A DNA stretch of 64,000 nt, taken from the IMG/VR virus record IMGVR_UViG_3300044624_000801, positions 1-64,000 of that record. The stretch is one strand, 5' to 3'. The stretch comes from a virus. A program made the translations under genes and the position numbers. A model generated the notes under the pieces. It worked only from the letters and a program-made list of their open reading frames with translations. It ran no database searches and was not told the DNA's origin. Positions 7,386-15,592 of this stretch are shown piece after piece; position 1 is the first letter of the stretch, and every line of letters starts with the position of its first letter.

Positions 7386-7944
7386 TGCGGATGCGTTCTC
7401 GGCGGGTCAAATTGAAAGTAAAATTTGGGCCGCTGAGCAATTGGAATCGATTGTTAACGATCTCAATATTAGTCCGCTAAGAATGTATGTTCTCGGTGGC
7501 TGGTATTCTCTTTTGCATTTTATTCTATCTGTTAGAAAAAACATTGATATTGAGTATTGCAGAAGTGTAGACCTAGATCCCATAGCGTCTTACAATGCCA
7601 ATAAAATCAACAATGCATGGGAAATCAAAGATTGGAAATTTCGTGCTTATCCGTCTGATGCTAATAAATTAGAATACACTTACGATACCGATAAAATTAA
7701 TTGTGTTGTAAATACCAGCAGTGAACATTTTAAATCTAAATTATGGTATAGTTTAATTCCCAAGGGAACTTTAGTATTACTACAAGGCAATGATCTTAAA
7801 ATATCAGATCATGTATCAAGACCAAAATCATTGAATGATTTTATCAAAACTTATCCATTAACTGATTTAAAATTTTCTGGAACAATGAATTTTCAATTTA
7901 AAAATGTGTCTTATAATAGACATATGATTATTGGTATCAAATGA
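7363..7944 (+). CDS. Possible class I SAM-dependent methyltransferase-like protein (193 aa)
   Basis: YVLGGWYSLLHFIL near residue 42 looks like the glycine-containing first strand and loop of a Rossmann-type methyltransferase, and VDLDPIASYNANKIN near residue 69 resembles the acidic strand-2 end that binds the ribose. The spacing is right, but the glycine motif is degenerate (GGW rather than GxGxG). The C-terminal half (KLWYSLIPKGTLVLLQGND) fits the strand-5 region of the fold. The substrate is unknown. It overlaps both neighbours. Confidence 0.55.
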   Translation: MTQLLKIDADAFSAGQIESKIWAAEQLESIVNDLNISPLRMYVLGGWYSLLHFILSVRKNIDIEYCRSVDLDPIASYNANKINNAWEIKDWKFRAYPSDANKLEYTYDTDKINCVVNTSSEHFKSKLWYSLIPKGTLVLLQGNDLKISDHVSRPKSLNDFIKTYPLTDLKFSGTMNFQFKNVSYNRHMIIGIK

Positions 7945-8213
7945 ATAAACTCAAAGTAAATCCGTTAAATATTTTTGATATTAGACGTGTCCAATTTCCA
8001 GCACACCATTTTTTTTACACAGACGAAGTTTCAACTACTAATTTAAAAAAAATAGATGACTGGATTTATCGACATCTTAAAGGAAGATATTTTACAGGCG
8101 ATGGGCTTGTACTACATAACAATACCATTGAATATATCCATAAAATTGGATTTGAAGTTGAAAAAGAATTAAGTTTCTTCAAACTTGCCTGTCCGCATTT
8201 AGTACATAGATAA
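7941..8213 (+). CDS. Small unknown protein (90 aa)
   Basis: The start overlaps the previous stop (ATGA). No recognised motif. The product is lysine- and aromatic-rich with short segments such as RRVQFPAHHFFYTDEV and WIYRHLKGRYFTGDG, suggesting a small folded domain. AT content and codon use look like its neighbours. Confidence 0.65.
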   Translation: MNKLKVNPLNIFDIRRVQFPAHHFFYTDEVSTTNLKKIDDWIYRHLKGRYFTGDGLVLHNNTIEYIHKIGFEVEKELSFFKLACPHLVHR

Positions 8214-8234
8214 TTAAAGTAAAGGAGATGTCAT

Positions 8235-8468
8235 ATGACTGAAAACACAACACAAGAACCAACACAACAACCAATCCCTCCAGAAGGTACTGCACCACCG
8301 GCTGACAACGATTTAAATATCAGCGATCTCAATGCTATGAAAATGATCATTGATGTTGCCAGTACACGCGGTGCCTTTAAGCCTAGTGAAATGGTCTTGG
8401 TAGGACAAACGTACAACAAACTAGTGAATTTTTTAAATTCCGCACAGAAAGGACCAGCAAATGGTTGA
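8235..8468 (+). CDS. Conserved-type small phage protein, unknown (77 aa)
   Basis: A strong ribosome site (AAAGGAGATG) precedes the ATG. The first ~28 residues are a Pro/Thr/Gln-rich disordered tail. The rest (DLNAMKMIIDVASTRGAFKPSEMVLVGQTYNKL) is a compact helical unit that I associate with a conserved unknown protein of T4-like marine phages. It overlaps the next gene by 8 bases. Confidence 0.75.
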   Translation: MTENTTQEPTQQPIPPEGTAPPADNDLNISDLNAMKMIIDVASTRGAFKPSEMVLVGQTYNKLVNFLNSAQKGPANG

Positions 8469-9030
8469 ACTTAAACATGTAGGCAGAGTCAAAGCCACAG
8501 GCAAAAAATGTCTTGTGGCCTATCGAACACTGCCAGGCGATGCATATCACGCCGTTATTATTCCTACTGAAAATTTACCAGATAGTTATCACGATGCACT
8601 GATTCAACTGGTAGAATCTAGTTCAGCACAGGATAGTTATGAACTGGCTGATGTATTGAGCAGAACTAATTTTCCTGATGGTTCGACAATGTTGGCAGCA
8701 CTACATACACAAGGCCGTATGGTTCGTGTTCCTACTAGCGATATCTCAATGACACCTACACTGAGTGAAAGCATTAATCTTGACGAACTCAATGCGTTAA
8801 TTGCCGAACAACGTGGTATTGCTATAGATGATCTTCATGTTAAATCTGAAAACTCACAAACTGAGATCAAAGAAATAGTAGAAGTAAAAGACATTACTCC
8901 TCCTAAAGATGAAGAACACATGACTTCTGTTGATCGTGCAGCCAAATATAGAAGTGAGGCTGATAGATTATACAAAGAAGCAGCTAAACTTAGAAAAATG
9001 GCTTTAGAATTGGATCCAAAAGAAAAGTGA
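8461..9030 (+). CDS. Conserved-type phage protein, unknown (189 aa)
   Basis: The N-terminal part (HVGRVKATGKKCLVAYRTLPGD) is beta-rich, and the middle (FPDGSTMLAALHTQGRMVRVPT) looks like a second small domain. The C-terminal ~50 residues are a charged helix likely to form a coiled coil (DRAAKYRSEADRLYKEAAKLRKMA). Similar proteins recur in T4-like marine phages, by my recollection, with no known role. An AAAGG ribosome site lies in the 3' end of the gene before. Confidence 0.72.
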   Translation: MVELKHVGRVKATGKKCLVAYRTLPGDAYHAVIIPTENLPDSYHDALIQLVESSSAQDSYELADVLSRTNFPDGSTMLAALHTQGRMVRVPTSDISMTPTLSESINLDELNALIAEQRGIAIDDLHVKSENSQTEIKEIVEVKDITPPKDEEHMTSVDRAAKYRSEADRLYKEAAKLRKMALELDPKEK

Positions 9031-9344
9031 TTTTAAAAAAAACTTTGCCTAAAGAAGTAATAGATCATTGGCCTGAAGTTTTTGGAGAAATTAATTTAAA
9101 AGTTATTCCAATAAAATATTTGGATTCAATACTCATTAGTTTTAAAGACGGCAGATCCTGGAGTATCTCTGTGAGATCAAAACTTAGGGGCAATGATTCT
9201 TCGAAAGTAGAAGCAGAACTTCAAGAATTTTTCACTGCATACGACGATGCTATTAGTAATATTGATTTCAAACTAGATACCGAAAAAGTAAAACGTGATA
9301 TATTAAAGATCACAGGTAAATTTTTAAAGAAAAGAAAATTGTGA
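9027..9344 (+). CDS. Small unknown protein with GTG start (105 aa)
   Basis: The chosen start is GTG at 9027, which overlaps the upstream stop as GTGA, the same coupling pattern as the ATGA overlaps elsewhere. The product is basic, with a beta-rich core (ILISFKDGRSWSISVRSKLR) and a helical, lysine-rich C-terminus. I know of no function. It precedes thyX and overlaps it by GTGA. Confidence 0.65.
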   Translation: MILKKTLPKEVIDHWPEVFGEINLKVIPIKYLDSILISFKDGRSWSISVRSKLRGNDSSKVEAELQEFFTAYDDAISNIDFKLDTEKVKRDILKITGKFLKKRKL

Positions 9345-10033
9345 AAATACAACTGGTAAGTCATAGTCAGCCAACTGCTGAATTTCAGAAACTAAAAATC
9401 AATGATGCACAAGATCTTGTAGCGTATTGTGCCAGAGTAAGTAATCCTGCTAATCAATTTAACACAGAAACCAGTGAAAAACTAATTGGCTACTTAATCA
9501 AACATCAGCACTGGTCGCCTCTCGAAATGGTCAGTATGTGTTTGGAAATCGAAACTACTAGAGACATTGCACGACAAATTTTACGCCATAGAAGTTTTTC
9601 GTTTCAAGAATTCAGTCAACGTTATGCTGATCCCACAGCAGAGATGACCGAAGCGTTTGTTGTTCGTGAAGCAAGATTTCAGGACACAAAGAATCGACAA
9701 AACAGTGTTGAGTTTGATATGAACGACGAAAGCCAACGTTTACTGGCTATTGAATGGGAACGTGCTCAAAAACGAGTATTATACACTGTTGAGAAAGAGT
9801 ACAAATGGGCCATTGCTAACGGCATTGCTAAAGAACAGGCTCGTGCTCTATTGCCAGAAGGACTTACTATGAGTCGTATGTATATGAACGGAACATTACG
9901 TTCATGGATTCATTATATTGAACTGCGTAGTTCTAATGGCACACAGAAAGAACATATGGAAATTGCTAAAGAATGTGCAGCGGTAATCAGCACAATATTT
10001 CCGCTGGCTAAAAAATTGCTTAGTGAGCAATAA
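9341..10033 (+). CDS. thyX: Flavin-dependent thymidylate synthase ThyX
   Basis: The ThyX signature RHRxxSxxxxSxRY is present as RHRSFSFQEFSQRY at residues 82-95, and the C-terminal helix with GTLRSWIHYIELR supplies the nucleotide-binding arginines. ThyX makes dTMP from dUMP using FAD, NADPH and methylene-tetrahydrofolate, replacing the T4 td (ThyA-type) enzyme. The 230-residue length is normal. The start is GTG, overlapping the previous stop. The gene ends the leftward plus-strand block and overlaps the convergent glycosyltransferase gene by 14 bases, with no terminator visible. Confidence 0.95.
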   Translation: MKIQLVSHSQPTAEFQKLKINDAQDLVAYCARVSNPANQFNTETSEKLIGYLIKHQHWSPLEMVSMCLEIETTRDIARQILRHRSFSFQEFSQRYADPTAEMTEAFVVREARFQDTKNRQNSVEFDMNDESQRLLAIEWERAQKRVLYTVEKEYKWAIANGIAKEQARALLPEGLTMSRMYMNGTLRSWIHYIELRSSNGTQKEHMEIAKECAAVISTIFPLAKKLLSEQ

Positions 10034-11033
10034 ATAATTTAGGATATGCTTCTTTAAACTGACTATGCAGCCATGCATAGTCATTTATTTTGGCTATTTT
10101 TAGTGTATCTAAACTATTAGATAATGCATACTTATTGCCAGCCTTGGCTCCTAACACTGCATAGCCTCCATTGGGTTTAGAGAGACCTTTGGTCATCCAG
10201 ATTTTTAATCTTTCTTGACTATCAGCGTCGTCTTGTAGTGTTAGTTTAACTGCTTCTCTAAATCCTGTGCGCCATGCAATATAGGGGCGGTTTCCGATAC
10301 AATGTATGCTAGCTAATTCTGATAAAATTTTTATCTGGTCACTTAGACTTGTAGTAATATCAACTTTGCCTGTGTGTTCAATATCAAATAAAAACTTTGG
10401 TAATAATTTAATGCCACCATTACCATATACTGCATCATTGATATCGTTTTTACTGTGCCATATATGCACAACATCAAATTCTACAGGATCAACTTTATAA
10501 GTAAACTTAAAGTTTTCTAAAACTATTGTATCAGCATCTACGACCCAGAAATGACTAGTTGACGACTTAATAGCCGCCACTTTATGAGCTGCATATATAC
10601 CTTTTACACCGTCTACTCGTTGTGCAGTTGGGAATCGATTTTTTAATATGTGAAAATGTTCGTTAGCAAACGGTTCGCCGCAACTTATAAAAAAGATATC
10701 GTATTCTGGTTGTTTATAAAATACTGATGTAGATTCTATAATTTTTTTATTTTCAAATTCGCCATACGAATCTTTTTTAAATTTGTATCTATAGGGAATT
10801 AAGTATAATCCTTTAACACCATTATTTTCAAATTGATGTATGTAAGTTTCGTCCCACTCGTTGATAACAAACTTTAAAGAAAAGTTTACGTCTAAAGTAA
10901 CATTATAATCAACATACCAACAATATTTTGTAGAATAACAATCGTCAATTGATTCTACAGGAATTGCATTAGGATACTTTTCAAGTAGCATTGATGCCGC
11001 CTTGCTATTTTTTTGATAAAAAATATCAATCAT
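10020..11033 (-). CDS. Glycosyltransferase-like protein, pair A member 1 (337 aa)
   Basis: The C-terminal two thirds resemble a GT-A glycosyltransferase: FFISCGEPFANEHF, then VDGVKGIYAAHKVAA, then a DxD-type metal/nucleotide-sugar site in FWVVDADTIVLE and YGNGGIKLLPKFLF. The same motif order occurs in the next gene upstream, so the two are paralogues. The N-terminal ~110 residues are an extra, unrecognised domain. The donor and acceptor are unknown. The location beside tail-fibre genes suggests sugar addition to a virion protein or a host surface glycan. The ATG overlaps the upstream stop (ATGA). Confidence 0.65.
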   Translation of the reverse strand: MIDIFYQKNSKAASMLLEKYPNAIPVESIDDCYSTKYCWYVDYNVTLDVNFSLKFVINEWDETYIHQFENNGVKGLYLIPYRYKFKKDSYGEFENKKIIESTSVFYKQPEYDIFFISCGEPFANEHFHILKNRFPTAQRVDGVKGIYAAHKVAAIKSSTSHFWVVDADTIVLENFKFTYKVDPVEFDVVHIWHSKNDINDAVYGNGGIKLLPKFLFDIEHTGKVDITTSLSDQIKILSELASIHCIGNRPYIAWRTGFREAVKLTLQDDADSQERLKIWMTKGLSKPNGGYAVLGAKAGNKYALSNSLDTLKIAKINDYAWLHSQFKEAYPKLFIAH

Positions 11034-11950
11034 TCTTTTTCCAAAAATCCATAATTTGATCTATTAGAATTTTTAAAGACACCTTTGAAAAATTTACTGG
11101 CATCCGCATCTAGATCACAAATTTCAAGATCTAATCGTTTCTTCAATTCATTGCCATAAAAAGTAATTTTATCAGACAATTCTTCTGTTGTCATACCGTT
11201 GACTTCTTCATTCCAGAAATCTGTTAAGTATTCAAAGTCTCTAACTTGTATGTAATCCCAATCAGTGCAATTGGTCATATAGCAACCTTGACGAGCTCCT
11301 AATATAGCCCATTCACCGTTGTCAGAATCTTTACCGATGTTAAGCCACACTAATAAACGTTGCATATTTTTCCAATGTATACTGGTCTTGAATGTTCTAT
11401 TTTCTAAACGAACACCTCTTTCTAATGACATCTTTACACCTTCACGAAATCCTGCTCGCCATGCTTGGAACGGACTAGCATTATTATAAACATCACTGAA
11501 GCATCTATTCATCTGTATGTATTCAGCATCCCAACAAAAATCCACCTGTGCATTAGGATCGTCGGCGGGTGCGTTTTCATGAGTTTTCATGTCTAAAACA
11601 TATTGTTTTGGCCATAGTTTTAATCCGCCGTTGCCATACATAAGTCCGTTGACTACATTATAACCTGCCCACGATATAACGCACTTTGATAAATCTTTGT
11701 GCTCATCAAAGTTTACTTCTTGATTAAGGAAATCTTCTCGTATAACGTTATCACCATCTACAGTGACAAAACGATCTGTTTCACTGAGATTTGCACAGGC
11801 TTTGTGTGCGGCATCGCTGCCTTTGACTCCGTGGATACGTTTTGCCCAAGGCACTTTTGCCAACAAGTCTGCATAATTTTTTTCAGCGTTCGGTTCGTCG
11901 TAGCTGAGATAGATAATGTCGTAATCAAGAATTTTAACTGTTTGAGTCAT
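11030..11950 (-). CDS. Glycosyltransferase-like protein, pair A member 2 (306 aa)
   Basis: It shares with its downstream neighbour the ordered motifs YLSYDEPNAEKNY, IHGVKGSDAAHKACA, FVTVDGDNVIRE (DxD site) and YGNGGLKLWPKQYV, so it is a paralogue lacking the extra N-terminal domain. The C-terminal region has AWRAGFREGVKMSLERG, also mirrored in the partner (AWRTGFREAVKLTLQ). The fold is inferred to be GT-A. ATGA overlaps on both sides place it in one operon with the unknown gene upstream. Confidence 0.68.
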   Translation of the reverse strand: MTQTVKILDYDIIYLSYDEPNAEKNYADLLAKVPWAKRIHGVKGSDAAHKACANLSETDRFVTVDGDNVIREDFLNQEVNFDEHKDLSKCVISWAGYNVVNGLMYGNGGLKLWPKQYVLDMKTHENAPADDPNAQVDFCWDAEYIQMNRCFSDVYNNASPFQAWRAGFREGVKMSLERGVRLENRTFKTSIHWKNMQRLLVWLNIGKDSDNGEWAILGARQGCYMTNCTDWDYIQVRDFEYLTDFWNEEVNGMTTEELSDKITFYGNELKKRLDLEICDLDADASKFFKGVFKNSNRSNYGFLEKE

Positions 11951-12564
11951 GGCGCAATTAATCCGTATGATTTAAAAAATGGTTTAGTATAAAATTTTAT
12001 TTTGTTTGACGATTGTTCTGTCAATGTGACGTGATCTATATATACAGTGTCATTGTATGCTAAATCAATAGTGTCAATTTTGATTGTACGTATTAGATAA
12101 CTAGCATTCTTTAAAAATGTTACATAGAATTCTAACTTGGAATTAATCTTATATTTTTTTATATACGATTTTTCTTCTTCGTTGAGTTTAAATGCCCATT
12201 GTTTAGTATTGGTATTATTCTTAATAGATAATGCACCAGCAAAAGATTTCAACACAGGGATTTGTAATAACACTCGTTGATCATCATTTTGTGCATCTTT
12301 TTGCACAATCTTAGATTCTGTAGGACTAGTATATGATACTCGATAGGTAGAATAATTTATTTTACCACTTAGAAAATCTTCAATATCCGTAGATGGAACT
12401 TCTATATGATGAGAATAAGCCGAGTTAACTTCATTTGTGATAGCGTAAATATCACCAGTAATGTTATCAAAATATATTTTATAAAGACCGTTGCTCTCAG
12501 TAGAACTAGAAATTCGAAGAATTTCTTCGTCTGTAATAATTGTGTTGTCGTGTTCAGCCAGCAT
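11947..12564 (-). CDS. Unknown protein between glycosyltransferase genes (205 aa)
   Basis: I do not recognise a family. The sequence is beta-rich, with many Asn/Thr/Ser residues (SIKNNTNTKQWAFKLN) and a conserved-looking N-terminal segment (GLYKIYFDNITGDIYAIT) typical of small virion or adhesin domains. It has neither a DxD motif nor a signal peptide. Its place between two glycosyltransferase pairs and its overlaps with both suggest a linked role, perhaps as substrate or fibre component, but this is inference. Confidence 0.65.
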   Translation of the reverse strand: MLAEHDNTIITDEEILRISSSTESNGLYKIYFDNITGDIYAITNEVNSAYSHHIEVPSTDIEDFLSGKINYSTYRVSYTSPTESKIVQKDAQNDDQRVLLQIPVLKSFAGALSIKNNTNTKQWAFKLNEEEKSYIKKYKINSKLEFYVTFLKNASYLIRTIKIDTIDLAYNDTVYIDHVTLTEQSSNKIKFYTKPFFKSYGLIAP

Positions 12565-13381
12565 GGTTGATATAATCTTCTAAAAATGAATTCTCTATAT
12601 AATGCAGCACACCTGTTTGTTTAAATTGATTAATATATATCGTATCAAGATCAATTATTTCAACTTGTGCAACTTTGGTCCAATCGGGGTGAACACTGTG
12701 CCACCCCTGTATTAATGACTTCATGTGAGTGAAACTACAAATTTGATTTGAATCAAAACAGTTTTCAAGTCCTAAAATTTTAGCCGCAATGCTTATTGTA
12801 ACATCAAGACTGTAAAATTTTTGATAATTTTTAGGACTAAATTCACCATAAAATTTTTCCCAGTTGTATGTTATAAATTCGACTAATTTCCAAAATTCTA
12901 AACTTTCATCTGATTTTTTAAAATAACAAAATCCACTGTAAAGATTAGGCAAAGAATTTTCTATAAATGTTTTTCGATAAACTCGATCAGTGAGTATATC
13001 TCCCCTGAAGTTTTTAACTTGACTGGTAAAATATAAATTTTTATCTTGCAACTGTTTCCAGACATTGTCTAAATCTGACAATATCAACATGTCTGCATCT
13101 AGTAAAATAGTGCGTTCATACGGTGTAGCATGATATGCTTTCCATCTATTTTGCACTTTCCATTCACTGTTTAGTGCATGGTCTTCAAATGGAATTTTAA
13201 TTATTTTATCAAAAGCAGAAACATACTCCGCAGGCACTGTGTCGTTAGTCATAAGTGATATGTTTTTTATAGTTGACTGGCTGCGGTTAATACTTTTGGC
13301 AAGATAGTATGCTTGTTTAACATAGTCACAGTCTAACGAATTTTGTGCTACAACAAAAAATCCTTGATTACTTTCCGTCAT
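12554..13381 (-). CDS. Glycosyltransferase-like protein, GT8-type, pair B member 1 (275 aa)
   Basis: The start GFFVVAQNSLDCDYVKQAYYLAKSI and the motif RTILLDADMLILSDLD near residue 95 are the first strand and DxD metal site of GT-A enzymes like GT8 (glycogenin/LgtC type). SGFCYFKKSDESLEFW follows in the expected place of the acceptor loop. It is a paralogue of the gene upstream (GFLIFAQNNSDVDYC, TIILDSDYIV). The donor sugar cannot be deduced. The 14-base overlap with its partner suggests co-translation. Confidence 0.68.
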   Translation of the reverse strand: MTESNQGFFVVAQNSLDCDYVKQAYYLAKSINRSQSTIKNISLMTNDTVPAEYVSAFDKIIKIPFEDHALNSEWKVQNRWKAYHATPYERTILLDADMLILSDLDNVWKQLQDKNLYFTSQVKNFRGDILTDRVYRKTFIENSLPNLYSGFCYFKKSDESLEFWKLVEFITYNWEKFYGEFSPKNYQKFYSLDVTISIAAKILGLENCFDSNQICSFTHMKSLIQGWHSVHPDWTKVAQVEIIDLDTIYINQFKQTGVLHYIENSFLEDYINHAG

Positions 13382-14213
13382 CGATTAACCTCAACAAACT
13401 ATACTTGTTCATAACATGCACATCTATCCCTTGAGTTTTTAACGCAATATATTCGCCTAGATATTTTTCTTTTTCTAACAAAAATTTAAACTTATCATCT
13501 GAAATGTCAATCATTACATCTTTATCTAAAGTGTAAAACTTTTTGCCTGGCAAAATTGACACTACTGGGCTGTCAATGTTTCCGTTAAAAATATGTATTG
13601 CAATACTAAATGCAAAATCGTTTCTATACATTTTTGAATCAATTTTATAAAGCAATCTATAGTAGCCCCAATTTTTTCTAATGTGTTTTAACAACTCAAA
13701 AAATGATTCTGTAAATTTATTTTTTCTAAAAAATACAACTGTAGCCCAATAAAACGGAATACTCTGATCATTGATAAATTCAAATGATTCTACATTTCGC
13801 CATTGTGCTAAATCGTGACTATTTCTAAATAATGCTAAATCATTTTCGTGATCGAATTGGTGTGCAAGGTAATCGGAAGAAACAATGTAGTCACTATCTA
13901 AAATAATTGTTTCGTCATAGGGACTTAGATCATATGCTTCCACCCTGGAAAGATTTTTCCAGACTAATTGTTTGCTGTATAAAGATCCATCACTAAATCT
14001 TCGTTGCTGTGTAGTGTCAGTGTATGCTGTGATAATTTGATCAAATAATTCAACAGCATCTGGCTGACTAGTTAATAACCATTCCTTACTGTCAGTTACC
14101 AATGTGATTGGCAAATCAATGTATTTCTTAAGACGACGGGCGCAAAATGTGGCGATCTTGCAGTAGTCAACATCAGAATTATTCTGAGCAAAAATTAAAA
14201 AACCTCTAGTCAT
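13368..14213 (-). CDS. Glycosyltransferase-like protein, GT8-type, pair B member 2 (281 aa)
   Basis: It has the same layout as its downstream neighbour: an N-terminal nucleotide-binding strand (GFLIFAQNNSDVDYCKIATFCARRL), a DxD site in ETIILDSDYIVSSDYL and a WATVVFFRKNKFTESFFELL segment matching the partner's acceptor-loop region. Divergence between the two is high, so the duplication is not recent. It overlaps the small gene upstream by 4 bases. Confidence 0.66.
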   Translation of the reverse strand: MTRGFLIFAQNNSDVDYCKIATFCARRLKKYIDLPITLVTDSKEWLLTSQPDAVELFDQIITAYTDTTQQRRFSDGSLYSKQLVWKNLSRVEAYDLSPYDETIILDSDYIVSSDYLAHQFDHENDLALFRNSHDLAQWRNVESFEFINDQSIPFYWATVVFFRKNKFTESFFELLKHIRKNWGYYRLLYKIDSKMYRNDFAFSIAIHIFNGNIDSPVVSILPGKKFYTLDKDVMIDISDDKFKFLLEKEKYLGEYIALKTQGIDVHVMNKYSLLRLIDDGK

Positions 14214-14554
14214 AGATTAATTAAATTAGAGATATTTCTTTGCTTTTTTATGTTGTTGTATTTGGCAAGATATTTCTCAGATTCTTTTTTGTATAATGTT
14301 AAACATTTATTCAAAAAATCTTTTAAATCTGCTACTTCCATAGGAATATTATTATTATCAACAACGATTGCAGATTCTTCATGCAAAGACAACATGTGAA
14401 TTTTAGTTATTGTTTCTAAATCTGCAGTAAAACTACAACCATTTTGATAGAATATTAGACCTTGTTTAAATTCTTCAAAGGCAGTTTTGCGTGAAAGATT
14501 TAAAGTAGCCATAAAATTGGCTGTTTGAAATGCTTTTTCTAAGCGTTCATCCAT
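14210..14554 (-). CDS. Conserved-type small phage protein, unknown, near fibres (114 aa)
   Basis: The product begins MDERLEKAFQTANFMATL and is mostly helical, with the segment IVVDNNNIPMEVADLKDFLN and a basic C-terminal helix. I associate this type with a small conserved protein encoded next to tail-fibre genes in T4-like marine phages; a fibre-assembly chaperone role is a guess. Its ribosome site (AGGAAA) abuts a 12-base inverted repeat just upstream, which may affect translation. Confidence 0.7.
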   Translation of the reverse strand: MDERLEKAFQTANFMATLNLSRKTAFEEFKQGLIFYQNGCSFTADLETITKIHMLSLHEESAIVVDNNNIPMEVADLKDFLNKCLTLYKKESEKYLAKYNNIKKQRNISNLINL

Positions 14555-14563
14555 AGAAATTTC

Positions 14564-14589
14564 CTAGATAGTTACAAGTAATTATCTAG
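14564..14589. repeat. Near-perfect 12-base inverted repeat between fibre and small gene
   Basis: CTAGATAGTTAC, two bases, GTAATTATCTAG: 11 Watson-Crick pairs plus one G:T (plus-strand reading). On the minus-strand message it lies directly before the AGGAAA ribosome site of the 114-aa gene and could mask it. On the plus strand it is followed by a run of A, so it is not a conventional terminator in either direction. Confidence 0.6.
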
Positions 14590-14616
14590 AAAAAAATAGT
14601 GAGTGATTTGTTTTGA

Positions 14617-15582
14617 TTAAATCAGACCAGAGCCCGATGCTGTGGGCGTTGGTACTGACACGTTGGATCCTGATGGGCGAACTTGGCGGATTAAACTTTG
14701 CAAATTGCCATCAATATCTTCGTCGATATTTGGATTAGGACCTGCATCATCTTTGAATTGAATGGTAAGAATTAGTTGGGTAGACCCTGCATCTCTACGA
14801 GCATATACTTCATAATCATTGGCAGCGTAGTTGCCTGCAGGTGCTGCTTTGTTAAAAATCAGTTGGTCACTGGTAGACAGGTCGTACCATCCAATACCGT
14901 ATGTTGTACCAGCAGATGATGCTGTGCCAACAACTGTGGTAGTAGCAGTATAGTTAAAAGATATAGTACCAAATCCACTAGGAGTAGTGCCGTCTCCTAA
15001 CATTGTGGTCCACGTGATGTTTTTAGATGCTGACGTAGATCCGCCACTTTTTGCTGCACTGATTAAAATTTGGCCACCACCATTAAAAAATGCTCGTGCA
15101 TGATTAACTGCACTGACTGTTAACCCACCAGTGGTATATCCAGGAAAAGTTATTGTTACAGTGTGTGTTAATGTACCATTCCAACTGGCGGTTCTAGTTT
15201 GATTTACTAATGTTTCTGTAGAACTGTTGCCTCCAGTGGTTGCTAATGTTAATCTAGACGATCTTACAAGATTAGCAAAAGTAAAATATTGATTGGCCAA
15301 TGTGCTGTCGATACTGATAGCACTAGATGCTAATGCCAAATTGCTGCTTTCACTTACTCCAGTTTGATGTTGCCTGGCTAGAATCATATCGGTACGCAAT
15401 CTTGACCATTGAATAACTTGTGCAGTAGTGCCTGGAACAATCTGACTACTAACAATTTCTTGTCCGTACCCTTCATCTCCTGCACCTATACCCATTACTG
15501 CAGCTATGGTAGACTGTATGGTATTATAATCGGCTGCAAAAATTAATTCGCCTGTTACTTTTGGAAATACACCAGATGGCAT
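14617..15582 (-). CDS. Tail-fibre-like virion protein (321 aa)
   Basis: The start is the ATG at 15582 (AAAGGA ribosome site), not the GTG one codon earlier. The N-terminal part (GELIFAADYNTIQSTIAAVMG, then WSRLRTDMILARQHQTG) resembles a module of T4-like marine phage fibre proteins. The remainder is Ser/Thr/Gly-rich and beta-structured (STSASKNITWTTML, FNYTATTTVVGTASSAG), as expected for an adhesin shaft or head. It lies last in the three-gene fibre run, closest to the glycosyltransferase genes. The receptor is unknown. Confidence 0.7.
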   Translation of the reverse strand: MPSGVFPKVTGELIFAADYNTIQSTIAAVMGIGAGDEGYGQEIVSSQIVPGTTAQVIQWSRLRTDMILARQHQTGVSESSNLALASSAISIDSTLANQYFTFANLVRSSRLTLATTGGNSSTETLVNQTRTASWNGTLTHTVTITFPGYTTGGLTVSAVNHARAFFNGGGQILISAAKSGGSTSASKNITWTTMLGDGTTPSGFGTISFNYTATTTVVGTASSAGTTYGIGWYDLSTSDQLIFNKAAPAGNYAANDYEVYARRDAGSTQLILTIQFKDDAGPNPNIDEDIDGNLQSLIRQVRPSGSNVSVPTPTASGSGLI

Positions 15583-15592
15583 CACTAATCCT

